From contig LVAM01000010.1 in NCBI GenBank assembly GCA_001604005.1, forward strand, positions 209,079 to 273,078: a stretch of 64,000 nucleotides of DNA. The letters are read 5' to 3'. The position numbers and the translations under genes are program-made. The notes below the pieces were generated by a model that was not told the origin of the DNA, made no database searches, and saw only the letters and a list, made by a program, of their open reading frames with translations. Below, in pieces: positions 51,622-59,676 of this stretch (position 1 is its first letter; every line of letters begins with the position of its first letter). This stretch comes from Clostridiales bacterium Firm_07. Its GTDB lineage: Bacteria; Bacillota; Clostridia; Oscillospirales; CAG-272.

Positions 51622-52759
51622 AGCCGAACTTACCCTTGCCGAACTGATCCGCGCTTCCCTCTTCGGTCTTCCGGCGATATTTGACGAAGACGTTGACTGG
51701 AACGACGTTTTGGCAGAGGCTGAAGCGCAGGCGGTTGTTGCGCTTGTGGCGGGCGCGGTGCCCGCCAAGGCGGCAAAATCGTGGCAAACGCCCGCGGATC
51801 AAAGCAAAGCGTACTTTATGCGCGTGCTCTATGAGCAAACCAATCTTACGGCACTGCTAAGCGGCGCCGATATTCCGTTTATCGTCTTGAAAGGTACCGC
51901 CGCGGCGATCTATTATCCGATCCCCTGCAACCGCACGATGGGCGACATCGACATTTTGGTGCCCGAGGGATATTTCGACGCCGCTTTTGCGTTGCTCCAA
52001 GAAAACGGCTACGAGTTTCGGCGCGATTTCGGCGACGATCGGGATTATTCCTTTTCAAAAAGCGGCGTGATCTTTGAACTGCACCGCAAATACAGCGATC
52101 AAAAGAACGATATCGAGGAGTATATGCGCGACGGTATGCGACACGCCGAAACGCACACGCTCTATGGGAGCGCCTTTCCCGCGCTCTCGAAAGCCGAAAA
52201 CGGACTGGTGCTTTTGGATCACATTCGTCATCACCTTTTCGGCGGTCTCGGACTGCGGCAGATCTTGGATTTTATGATGTTTGTCAACTCCGAACCGGAC
52301 GAGAAAAAGTTTGAAAGCGATTTTCTGCCCTTTTTTGAAAAAGCAGGGCTCGGCACGCTGGCAAAAGTGATCACCAAAATGTGCAAAAAGCACTTCGGAT
52401 TGCCCGTGGACGCCGCTTGGTGCGAAACGGCGGACGACAGGACCTGCGAAGAACTGCTTGAAACCGTGTTTTCCCGCGGCAATTTCGGCAGAAAAGATCC
52501 TTACGTATACCGCCCAATGCAATCTTTCGCCATGGGCGCCAAAACGGACGGCTTTTTCCGAACCTTGCAAAGGGCGGGGGTGGGAACTTGCAAAGTTTTC
52601 CAAAAGCACAAATTTCTGCGTCCCTTTGCGTGGCTGTATCAATTGTGCAAATGCGTCAAACGAGCGCTCGCGGCGCTGTTTCGCGGAGAGAAACTGTGGC
52701 GCGACGTCTCCGTCGGCAAAAAGCAAGCCGATTTCTACAAGCGCTTGGGGATCGAGTAA
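51614..52759 (+). CDS. nucleotidyltransferase-family protein (NTP_transf_5-like)
   Basis: 381 aa. A nucleotidyltransferase core with FIVLKGTAAAIYYPIPCNRTMGDIDILVPEG near residue 95: the LKG, then MGDIDILV is the metal-binding DxD of the family. Next ENGYEFRRDFGDDRDYSFSKSGVIFELHRK adds a further acidic position, and ALSKAENGLVLLDHIRHHLF and GLRQILDFMMFV form a helical half. Such proteins accompany HPr-type kinases in lasso-peptide clusters. The start overlaps the kinase stop by eight bases, so the two are coupled. Substrate (nucleotide, sugar or peptide phosphate) is unknown; polyphosphorylation or nucleotidylation of the kinase product is a guess. Confidence 0.82.
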   Translation: MNKAELTLAELIRASLFGLPAIFDEDVDWNDVLAEAEAQAVVALVAGAVPAKAAKSWQTPADQSKAYFMRVLYEQTNLTALLSGADIPFIVLKGTAAAIYYPIPCNRTMGDIDILVPEGYFDAAFALLQENGYEFRRDFGDDRDYSFSKSGVIFELHRKYSDQKNDIEEYMRDGMRHAETHTLYGSAFPALSKAENGLVLLDHIRHHLFGGLGLRQILDFMMFVNSEPDEKKFESDFLPFFEKAGLGTLAKVITKMCKKHFGLPVDAAWCETADDRTCEELLETVFSRGNFGRKDPYVYRPMQSFAMGAKTDGFFRTLQRAGVGTCKVFQKHKFLRPFAWLYQLCKCVKRALAALFRGEKLWRDVSVGKKQADFYKRLGIE

Positions 52760-52800
52760 AAATCAAAACGCGAGCGGACGCAAGACGCCCGCAAAACAAC

Positions 52801-52843
52801 ACAAAAACAGCGGTTTGTCCATCGGACAAACCGCTGTTTTTGT
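52801..52843. terminator. bidirectional terminator (cassette / tRNA-Arg)
   Basis: A perfect 20-bp stem ACAAAAACAGCGGTTTGTCC and its complement around an ATC loop; serves the cassette and the converging tRNA. Confidence 0.95.
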
Positions 52844-52919
52844 GGCGCGGCATGGGGGATTCGAACCCTCGACCTACTGGTTCGTAGCCAGGCACTCTAT
52901 CCGGCTGAGCTAATGCCGC
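52843..52919 (-). tRNA. tRNA-Arg (anticodon ACG)
   Basis: 77 bases including an encoded CCA. Acceptor GCGGCAT/ATGCCGC pairs perfectly, D-arm AGCTCAGCCGGATAGAGT, anticodon loop CTACGAA (ACG) and T-loop TTCGAAT are standard; discriminator G. The anticodon stem has a C-T opposition at 27-43 and the T stem an A-C at 50-64, both unusual. Reads CGN arginine codons (A34 probably edited to inosine). Driven by its own promoter; the terminator stem begins at its 3' end. Confidence 0.96.
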
Positions 52920-52939
52920 ATTCTGTTTGACGCCTATAT

Positions 52940-52968
52940 ATGTTAGCACACCCGCTTTGATTTGTCAA
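52940..52968 (-). promoter_or_regulatory. promoter of tRNA-Arg
   Basis: On the minus strand TTGACA, 17 bases, TAACAT; 20 bases upstream of the mature tRNA end. Confidence 0.8.
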
Positions 52969-52990
52969 CTACTTTTATAAATTTTTTTGA

Positions 52991-53025
52991 TTTTTCGGGG
53001 GAGCCGTTTTGGCTCCCCCGAAAAA
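52991..53025. terminator. terminator of ddh
   Basis: CGGGGGAGCC/GGCTCCCCCG with GTTTT loop and T/A flanks on both sides. Confidence 0.9.
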
Positions 53026-53027
53026 GA

Positions 53028-54011
53028 TCAAAGCAGTTTGGCGCGCAGTTCTTCCGGCGAGAGCGGGGAGAGGAGCGCGGGCGCAATATCCAGCGCCGTG
53101 CGACAGCCGCTCTCGCCGCGGTCGGCAAGACGCTTTGCCGCGCGGGCGTACGCCACAAGCACGGACGAGGTGAAGGCGGGATTGGACGCGAGCGTCAGAT
53201 CGTATTCGATGGTATGACGGTATTTGCCGTCCCCCGTCACGCCGGAGCGAATGACGCACCCGCCGTGCGGCATTTCGGCGTGGTCGCGGCGCATTTCCTC
53301 TGCGCTGATGAAATGCACGGTCGTGTCGTAATCCGCAAAATAGTTGGGCATCTCTTTGATCTCGCGCTCGATTTGCGCGCGGTCCGCCCCCTCTTCGGGC
53401 ACGACGAAACATTCTCTTGTGTGCTTTTGCCGCGCGGTCAGTTCGGGCATATCGCCGCGGCGCACCGCTTCCAGCGCCGTCGGCACGGGCACGGTATATT
53501 GCTTCGCGTCCGCCACGCCTTTGATGCGGCGGATCGCGTCGGAGTGCCCTTGGCTGACACCCTTACCCCAGAAAGTGTAATCTTTACCCTCCGGCAAGGC
53601 GGCGCCGGCAAGCACGCGCTGTACCGAGAAAAGTCCGGGGTCCCAACCGACCGAGATCACCGCGATATTGCCCGCCGCCTTTGCCGCCGCGTCCACCGCC
53701 GCGAAATGCTGCGGGATCTTGGCGTGCGTGTCGAAACTATCCACCACCGAGAAAAGCGCGGCAAGCGCGGGGGTTTGCACCGGCAAATCGGTGGCGCTGC
53801 CGCCGCACAGGATCATCACGTCGATCTTGCCCTGAAATTTTGCCGCGTCCTCGGCGCGGCAGACCGGAACGCCGGAGGTCTTGATGGTAAGCGTGGCGGG
53901 ATCGCGGCGCGTGAAAACAGCCGCAAGTTCGGTGTCGGGGTTTTGCAGGATCGCCGTTTCGACGCCTTTTCCGAGATTGCCGTATCCGTATATACCGATT
54001 CTTGTCTTCAT
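53028..54011 (-). CDS. ddh: meso-diaminopimelate dehydrogenase
   Basis: NADPH enzyme that makes meso-DAP in one step from tetrahydrodipicolinate, a shortcut in lysine and peptidoglycan synthesis. 327 aa. Rossmann start MKTRIGIYGYGNLGKGVE, FTRRDPATL near residue 33, DVMILCGGSATDLP near 65, the substrate region SFDTHAKIP near 92 and SVGWDPGLFSVQRVL near 120, WGKGVSQGHSDAIRRI near 150, and the tail FTSSVLVAYARAAKRL. GGAGGTTTTT precedes ATG 54011; the track's 43 extra residues lie upstream. Single-gene unit; the promoter was not obvious. Confidence 0.93.
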   Translation of the reverse strand: MKTRIGIYGYGNLGKGVETAILQNPDTELAAVFTRRDPATLTIKTSGVPVCRAEDAAKFQGKIDVMILCGGSATDLPVQTPALAALFSVVDSFDTHAKIPQHFAAVDAAAKAAGNIAVISVGWDPGLFSVQRVLAGAALPEGKDYTFWGKGVSQGHSDAIRRIKGVADAKQYTVPVPTALEAVRRGDMPELTARQKHTRECFVVPEEGADRAQIEREIKEMPNYFADYDTTVHFISAEEMRRDHAEMPHGGCVIRSGVTGDGKYRHTIEYDLTLASNPAFTSSVLVAYARAAKRLADRGESGCRTALDIAPALLSPLSPEELRAKLL

Positions 54012-54181
54012 AAAAACCTCCGTTTTTGTGTTTTTTTTATTGTACAGCGAAGGCGGCTTTTTTGTAAAGAGGAAGAAAAGATTTTTTCGGTTTTGCCACA
54101 TTTCGGCGCCGCGTTTGACTGCCGATACGGCAAATTTCACGAAAAAATCAAAAAGGCGCGCGAAAAGCGACGCGCAAACGG

Positions 54182-54210
54182 TTGATTCTTGACAAAAAAT
54201 GTGCTATACT
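54182..54210 (+). promoter_or_regulatory. promoter of ABC exporter operon
   Basis: TTGATT, 17 bases, TATACT. A TTGACA inside the spacer (54190) is at the wrong distance for this -10. Confidence 0.7.
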
Positions 54211-54260
54211 ATAAGTTGTCTTAATGTTGTTTCGGCAACCTTTGAAAGGAACAAAACAAG

Positions 54261-55331
54261 ATGATTGAAGTTGAACATTTGGTTAAATATTACGGCGGGA
54301 ACTGCGCGGTGGACGACGTGAATTTCAGCGTCGCGCAAGGCGAAATCGTGGGGCTTCTCGGCCCAAACGGCGCGGGCAAAAGCACCATTATGAACATTCT
54401 CACCGGCTACCTTTCCTCGTCCGCGGGCAGGGTGAGCGTGGCGGGGCTCAACGTGCTGGACGACCCGCTGGAAGTCAAGCACCGCGTGGGCTATCTGCCC
54501 GAGCAACCGCCCCTGTATTTGGATATGACGGTAGAGGAATACCTCATCTTTGTATATAACTTAAAAGGCTGTACCTTTAACCGCACCAAACATTTGGCGG
54601 AGATCTGCGAGGTCGTCAAGATCCAAGACGTTTATCACCGATTGATCCGCAACCTCTCTAAAGGATACCGCCAGCGCGTGGGAATTGCCGAGGCGCTGAT
54701 CGGCAACCCGCCTGTCGTCATTTTCGACGAGCCGACGGTGGGGCTTGATCCCAAACAGATCATCGAGATCCGCAACCTGATCCGCACACTCGGAAAAGAT
54801 CACACCGTGATCCTCTCGACGCACATTTTGCAAGAAGTACAGGCAGTTTGCGACAGAATCATCATTCTGAATAAGGGACGCATCGTGGCGGACGAGCGCA
54901 CCGAAAACATCAACCGCGCGGTGGAAAGCACGCGGCGTTACCGCCTGCGCGTCTGCGGACCGCAGCGCGACGTAGCGGCGCTTTTGCGCTCCCGCCCCGA
55001 CGTCACCTATGTGGAAACGCTGCCGGAGCGCGACGACGACGCATATTGCTATTTGCTGGAAAGCAAAACCGGCGTGGACGTGCGCAAATCGCTCTTTTTC
55101 GCGCTTGCCGAGCGCGGATGGGCGATCATCGGGCTGGAACCGATGGGCGTGAGCCTGGAAGACGTTTTCCTTGCGGTGGTGGAAAGCGAAGAAAAAGACG
55201 CGCGCACCGCAAAGAAACAGCGCCGCCGCGGCGGCGCCGGCGTCGGTGCCGAAAAAGACCTGGCGCAATCCATTCTCGACGAAACGGCGAAAAAGCAGGA
55301 AGCCGTCGCGCCGTATGACGGAAAAGACTGA
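54261..55331 (+). CDS. ABC transporter ATPase (Gld/gliding-type exporter)
   Basis: 356 aa. Walker [18 protein letters not shown] near residue 35, Q-loop [20 protein letters not shown], signature [18 protein letters not shown] near 134, Walker [14 protein letters not shown] and switch His [11 protein letters not shown] near 190. The C-terminal 120 residues form a regulatory tail seen in exporters of this kind, ending in a basic stretch [10 protein letters not shown]. The next three genes code for the permease, a GldG-like and a DUF4340 protein, so this is the energising subunit of an export or cell-surface complex. AAAGGAAC precedes the ATG. The substrate is unknown; Gld systems elsewhere serve gliding or surface-protein secretion. 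Confidence 0.9.
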   Translation: MIEVEHLVKYYGGNCAVDDVNFSVAQGEIVGLLGPNGAGKSTIMNILTGYLSSSAGRVSVAGLNVLDDPLEVKHRVGYLPEQPPLYLDMTVEEYLIFVYNLKGCTFNRTKHLAEICEVVKIQDVYHRLIRNLSKGYRQRVGIAEALIGNPPVVIFDEPTVGLDPKQIIEIRNLIRTLGKDHTVILSTHILQEVQAVCDRIIILNKGRIVADERTENINRAVESTRRYRLRVCGPQRDVAALLRSRPDVTYVETLPERDDDAYCYLLESKTGVDVRKSLFFALAERGWAIIGLEPMGVSLEDVFLAVVESEEKDARTAKKQRRRGGAGVGAEKDLAQSILDETAKKQEAVAPYDGKD

Positions 55332-55355
55332 TGTGAAGGAGGCGAAAAAGACACG

Positions 55356-56099
55356 ATGTTTGCGATCTTCAAAAAAGAGATGCGCGCGTATTTCACATCG
55401 CCCGTCGGCTATGTTTATACCGGCATTTTCCTTGCCGCCGCCGCGCTGATCTGCGCGTTTACCACGATCCAGCGCGCAAGTTACGACACCACTTCGTACT
55501 TTCAGTATATGCTCTTCTCGTTTATCATTCTTATTCCGCTCCTGACGATGCGCCTTTTCTCGGAAGAGCGGCGCAACCGCACCGAGCAGCTGCTGCTCAC
55601 CTCTCCCATCACCATCACGGGTATGGTGCTGGGCAAATTCTTTGCGGCGTTCGCGCTTTTCTCGGCAACGATGTTCGCCTCGCTCATCAATCTCTTCCCG
55701 CTTGTCGTCTATTCGATCCGTGAGCAGAAATCCGCCACATCCGGCGCGCATATCGGTCTTGCCGGCGCGCAGGTGATGGGGTGTTTTATCGGCTCGCTTC
55801 TGGTGGGCGCCGCCTTTATCGCGGTGGGCATCTTTATTTCTTCGCTCTCCGAAAATCAGTTGACCGCCGCCGTCATCACCGTCGCCGCGATCGCCGCGAT
55901 GATGCTTGCGGGCATTTTCAACACCTATATCGGCGTCACTTGGATCCGCACCGTACTGGATTGGATCTCGGTGCTCAGTCGTTTTGACTATTTCGCCTAC
56001 GGTTATTTTGATTACGCCGCACTGCTCTATTATCTCTCGATATCGGGCGTTTTCATCTTTTTGACGGTGCGCGTATACGAAAAGCGCCGTTGGGGTTAA
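55356..56099 (+). CDS. ABC-2 type permease (GldF-like)
   Basis: 247 aa with six membrane segments. Opening IFKKEMRAYFTSPVGYVYTGIFLAAAAL and the loop RLFSEERRNRTEQLLLTSPITITGMVLGKF near residue 65 are the ABC-2 hallmark (EExxxxTxxxLLtsPi). The last helices span ITVAAIAAMMLAGIFN and GVFIFLTVRVYEKRRWG. It begins 25 bases after the ATPase stop behind GAAGGAGG, and the GldG-like gene follows 14 bases on. It should pair as the membrane pore with that ATPase. Confidence 0.88.
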   Translation: MFAIFKKEMRAYFTSPVGYVYTGIFLAAAALICAFTTIQRASYDTTSYFQYMLFSFIILIPLLTMRLFSEERRNRTEQLLLTSPITITGMVLGKFFAAFALFSATMFASLINLFPLVVYSIREQKSATSGAHIGLAGAQVMGCFIGSLLVGAAFIAVGIFISSLSENQLTAAVITVAAIAAMMLAGIFNTYIGVTWIRTVLDWISVLSRFDYFAYGYFDYAALLYYLSISGVFIFLTVRVYEKRRWG

Positions 56100-56112
56100 G
56101 GAGGGTGCCGCT

Positions 56113-57651
56113 ATGAATATTCTGCATTCCAAAAAATTCCGTTACGGCAGCCTTTCGCTTTCTCTCACGATCGTATTGATCGCCGCCGTGATCCTCTTTA
56201 ACGCCATCATCGGCGCGCTGGCACGCCGTTACGGTTGGTATTCGGATATGACGCCGCAACGCCTTTATACCCTCTCCGACGAGGCAAAAACTTATCTGGA
56301 TACGATGGACACCGACAAAGAGGTGGAGATCATCTTCTGCACACCCGCCGACACGATGGAGGCGACCGCCGGCGCGCGCGACGTGCTGGAAACCGCGCGG
56401 GATATCGAACGCCGTTATCCCAACGTCAAGCGCCGCCACGTGGATATCCTGACCAACCCCACCGCCGTTGCCGCTTATAAGGCAAAATCCCGTGAGAATA
56501 TCACCTCGCAAAGCGTGATCGTGGCAAGCGGCACGGAGTGCCGCGTCTATACCCTCGGCGCCCTCTTTTCTTACGGCTCTTCCTCGGAGATCGTCGGCTA
56601 CAACGGCGAGCAACGCCTTGTTTCCGCCATTCTCGCGGTCACGCAGGACGAAAAACCGCTTGCCTGCGTGACAACGGGACACGGCGAAGCCGAAGGTCTG
56701 CTGCAAAACACGGGGCTTCTTGCCACGATGGAAGAAATGGGCTTTGACGTGCAAAATATCGACCTCAAACACGAGGAGATCCCCGAAAAATGCCGCCTGA
56801 TCGTGATTTTCGACCCGCAAACCGACTTTTTGAGCAGAAGCACCGTGCAGGACATCGCGGAAATCCCGAAACTGGACGCGTTTTTGCAAAAATCCAAATC
56901 TCTGATGGTTTTCTTTGACAACGAAACGCCGAAATTGCAAAATTTGGAAGACTTTCTCTCGAAATGGGGCATCGCCATCTCGCGCGACGGGGACGCCGCG
57001 TATCTCATTGAAGACAAAGCGCACTCCTTTACCGCGAACGGCTACACCAACGTGGCGGAATACGTCACCACGGGGCTTGGCGGCAGTATGACCGAAAAAC
57101 TCTGGAAGAATATCAGTTACCCGAAGAGCGTGGTCTTTCCGTACGTTTCTGCCATCGCCACGCCAGATTCTTACGAAAAACTGCACGAGGACGAAGAGGG
57201 CGCGGCGGAAAACGACTATCGCTACTATTATTTCAAAAACGGCATCACGCGCTATGCTTATGACGTTTTCCTGTCTTCCGGCGACGCGACGGCAATGGCG
57301 AACGGCCGCGCCGTGACGGGCGCCGACAGCCCGTACGTCTATATGCGCGTGACGACAGAACCGCAGGACGAAAGCGCGGCGTACGTGTTGGCGTGTGCTT
57401 CCACGGACTTTGCTTCCGCCGCCGCGACCGAAGGCGGTTACGGCAACCACGCCGTGCTCTCTTACGCCTTTGCGGTAATGTCACGCGAGGTCGTGCCGGT
57501 CTCTCTTGACACCAAATATTACACCGCGACCGAGATCAGCTCGATCACTTCCAGAGCGGCAAATCAATATACGGTGGTGTTTGCCGTTATTCCCGCCGCC
57601 GTCATTTTCATCGCCGGCATATACGTGATGGTGAGGAGAAAATACAGATGA
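56113..57651 (+). CDS. GldG-family exporter auxiliary protein
   Basis: 512 aa. An N-terminal membrane helix (about 15-38), a large extracytoplasmic domain and a C-terminal helix (about 485-505). The ABC-type auxiliary-domain pattern is visible: SDMTPQRLYTLSDEAKTYLDTM near residue 45, RDIERRYPNVKRRHVDI near 100, SVIVASGTECRVYTLGALF near 135, then YNGEQRLVSAILAVTQDEKPLACVTTGHGEAE near 165. GldG proteins are the fixed partners of GldF permeases. GGAGGGTGCC precedes the ATG. The stop overlaps the DUF4340 gene by four bases, showing tight coupling. Confidence 0.87.
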   Translation: MNILHSKKFRYGSLSLSLTIVLIAAVILFNAIIGALARRYGWYSDMTPQRLYTLSDEAKTYLDTMDTDKEVEIIFCTPADTMEATAGARDVLETARDIERRYPNVKRRHVDILTNPTAVAAYKAKSRENITSQSVIVASGTECRVYTLGALFSYGSSSEIVGYNGEQRLVSAILAVTQDEKPLACVTTGHGEAEGLLQNTGLLATMEEMGFDVQNIDLKHEEIPEKCRLIVIFDPQTDFLSRSTVQDIAEIPKLDAFLQKSKSLMVFFDNETPKLQNLEDFLSKWGIAISRDGDAAYLIEDKAHSFTANGYTNVAEYVTTGLGGSMTEKLWKNISYPKSVVFPYVSAIATPDSYEKLHEDEEGAAENDYRYYYFKNGITRYAYDVFLSSGDATAMANGRAVTGADSPYVYMRVTTEPQDESAAYVLACASTDFASAAATEGGYGNHAVLSYAFAVMSREVVPVSLDTKYYTATEISSITSRAANQYTVVFAVIPAAVIFIAGIYVMVRRKYR

Positions 57652-59639
57652 CCGACGAAAAAAGATTCCCGGAGATCCCCAAAAAGAGTCGCGCACTCAT
57701 CAAAAGGCAACGCCTTGCCGTCGTGATTACGGCGGCAGTGGTGGTGCTTCTTGCCGTCACCTTTGCGCTCGTTTGGTTTTTCACCACACGCGTTACCTTT
57801 ACCGACGTGGACGGTACCAAATACTACGCGGTGAAAAAAGAGGGAGAATACGTTTTCCGGGATACCGATAAAAACGTCTGCCTGCAAAACACCGTCGGAA
57901 ACTATATCACCGCCGCGGGTACCGAGGTCTACGTGGACAAAGACAGCGGCAAGTGCCGCATCGTCGCCGTGGTGCTGCGCGAGGGCGAGGACAAAATTTT
58001 CGACGGCTATACCGGCGCTTATGACATTTTGCTCTTTCCGGAACTGGAACGCTATGACAGCGACACCGCCGCCGCCGCGGAAAAGCGCGGACAAAGCGAG
58101 GCTTATCGGGCGCTTGTGATCGCCTCCATCGAGGTGCGCAATGAAACCGATTCGTTTGCTTTTCATCTAAACGACAACAAAGATTACGAGATCACCGGCA
58201 ACCCCGGCATCGGATATAACGACTATATGTTCGCCTCGCTTGTGGTGAGTTGCGGCTATACGCGCACGGTGGCGCGCCTCGATCTCTCCCCCGAAAATCC
58301 CGGCGCCCAAGGTTACAGAGAGCACGGATACGCCGAATACGGCTTGCCGGAGATAGGAGAAACGCCTACGGTCTCTTTCACCGTCACGTCTCTCGCGGGC
58401 GCGCGGCACACCATTGTTTTGGGTGACGAAACGCCTTCCGGCGACGGCTACTACGCGCGCTACGAAGGGCGCGACGACGTATACGTCCTGCGTATGGGCG
58501 AGAGCAGTGAGTATTCCTATCCCGTTTCGGAAACGCTTTTCGGCAGACTTGAAGATTTCGTCACGCCGCTGGCGCTGATGCCGATGAATTTTAATAACTA
58601 TTTTGACATCACCGATTTCCGGCTCATTGACGAGCGCGGCGACACAAGCACATTGGTGGCAGGCTTTTCCTTCATCCCCACGGTTCTGCGCAAAGGCACC
58701 TACCTGCAATTCACCCCTTATGAGGGCATCGGACTGCTTGCCGATTTCGGCGCGAACGACTACCACATCGACGATTGCCTGCAAAATCTGCAAATGATGA
58801 CGCCGCTACGCACGATCCTGCTTGACAACGCGACCGAAAACGCGATGGACCCCGACATTTTCAAAACGACGTACGGCGTGGATTTTGAACTTTGGTTCAC
58901 CTACAACGCCGAGCGTGACTCCAATGGCAACGTCAAAGCCGGGGCACAATATCCGCAGACCATCTATATCAGTCCCAAAAACGAAAACGGCACGCGCTAT
59001 CTCTACAACGAGATGTTCGATATGGTGGTGGAAGTCAGCGATATGTATTTGGAATTCCTCTACTGGACGCCTTTCGACTGGATCAAGCCAGATCCCTTTA
59101 CGGGCGAGATCGGATACGTGCAAAAGATCGAAATGCAGATTCCCGACGGCACAACGGCGGGACTTACCGATATCACCGACATTTTGCTTACGCTGGACAA
59201 TTCCGCCTCTCCCGAAAGTCAAACGGACAGCGGCACGCGCGACACCTCGGCGCTGGCGGTATATGCCGATTACGGGGACGAGCGCGGCAAGAGTTTGTCG
59301 GTCTCTCTTTTCCGCAATTTTTACGCGACCTTGCAATATTCTTCCCTTGAAGGTATGGCAAAATGCACCGAGGCGGAAGCCGAGGCGATGCGCGCGGCCG
59401 GGGACGCCGGCGCGTCGCTGATCATGCGCATCACGCGCGAGGGCGCCGACGGCGCGCCGCAGGAATTCGTCTACCGATTTTACGAATACGGCGGGGGCGA
59501 ATACTCTTTTGCCACCGTCAACGGGCACGGCAGTTTCCATATGCTCCGTCAGCGTGTGGATAAGATCATCAGCGACGCGGGCAGGCTCCTTGCCGGCGCC
59601 GAGATCGACCCCCGCGCGATGGACGGCGTGCGGCAATGA
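57648..59639 (+). CDS. DUF4340-domain exporter-associated protein
   Basis: 663 aa, membrane helix at about 23-46 and a long extracytoplasmic part. In this family the DUF4340 repeats are beta-rich; here DVDGTKYYAVKKEGEYVFRD near residue 60, NPGIGYNDYMFASLVVSCGYTRTVARLDL near 188, ARHTIVLGDETPSGDGYYARYEGRDDVYVLRMG near 250, and GEYSFATVNGHGSFHMLRQRVDKIISDAG at the end. It starts inside the GldG stop (ATGA overlap), and DUF4340 proteins are the usual third partner of GldF/GldG in non-gliding bacteria. It is longer than many family members. The role, perhaps holding or guiding the exported molecule, is unknown. Confidence 0.85.
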   Translation: MTDEKRFPEIPKKSRALIKRQRLAVVITAAVVVLLAVTFALVWFFTTRVTFTDVDGTKYYAVKKEGEYVFRDTDKNVCLQNTVGNYITAAGTEVYVDKDSGKCRIVAVVLREGEDKIFDGYTGAYDILLFPELERYDSDTAAAAEKRGQSEAYRALVIASIEVRNETDSFAFHLNDNKDYEITGNPGIGYNDYMFASLVVSCGYTRTVARLDLSPENPGAQGYREHGYAEYGLPEIGETPTVSFTVTSLAGARHTIVLGDETPSGDGYYARYEGRDDVYVLRMGESSEYSYPVSETLFGRLEDFVTPLALMPMNFNNYFDITDFRLIDERGDTSTLVAGFSFIPTVLRKGTYLQFTPYEGIGLLADFGANDYHIDDCLQNLQMMTPLRTILLDNATENAMDPDIFKTTYGVDFELWFTYNAERDSNGNVKAGAQYPQTIYISPKNENGTRYLYNEMFDMVVEVSDMYLEFLYWTPFDWIKPDPFTGEIGYVQKIEMQIPDGTTAGLTDITDILLTLDNSASPESQTDSGTRDTSALAVYADYGDERGKSLSVSLFRNFYATLQYSSLEGMAKCTEAEAEAMRAAGDAGASLIMRITREGADGAPQEFVYRFYEYGGGEYSFATVNGHGSFHMLRQRVDKIISDAGRLLAGAEIDPRAMDGVRQ

Positions 59640-59640
59640 C

Positions 59641-59676
59641 ACAAAAAAGAAGCGGTGTAAACCGCTTCTTTTTTTA
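59641..59676. terminator. bidirectional terminator (ABC exporter / gltA)
   Basis: AAAAAAGAAGCGGT/ACCGCTTCTTTTTTT hairpin between converging genes. Confidence 0.9.

Noticed and set aside
54561-57450. 523 aa and 465 aa minus-strand ORFs
   Set aside because: Shadows of the ABC exporter genes, whose ATPase and permease motifs are unmistakable.
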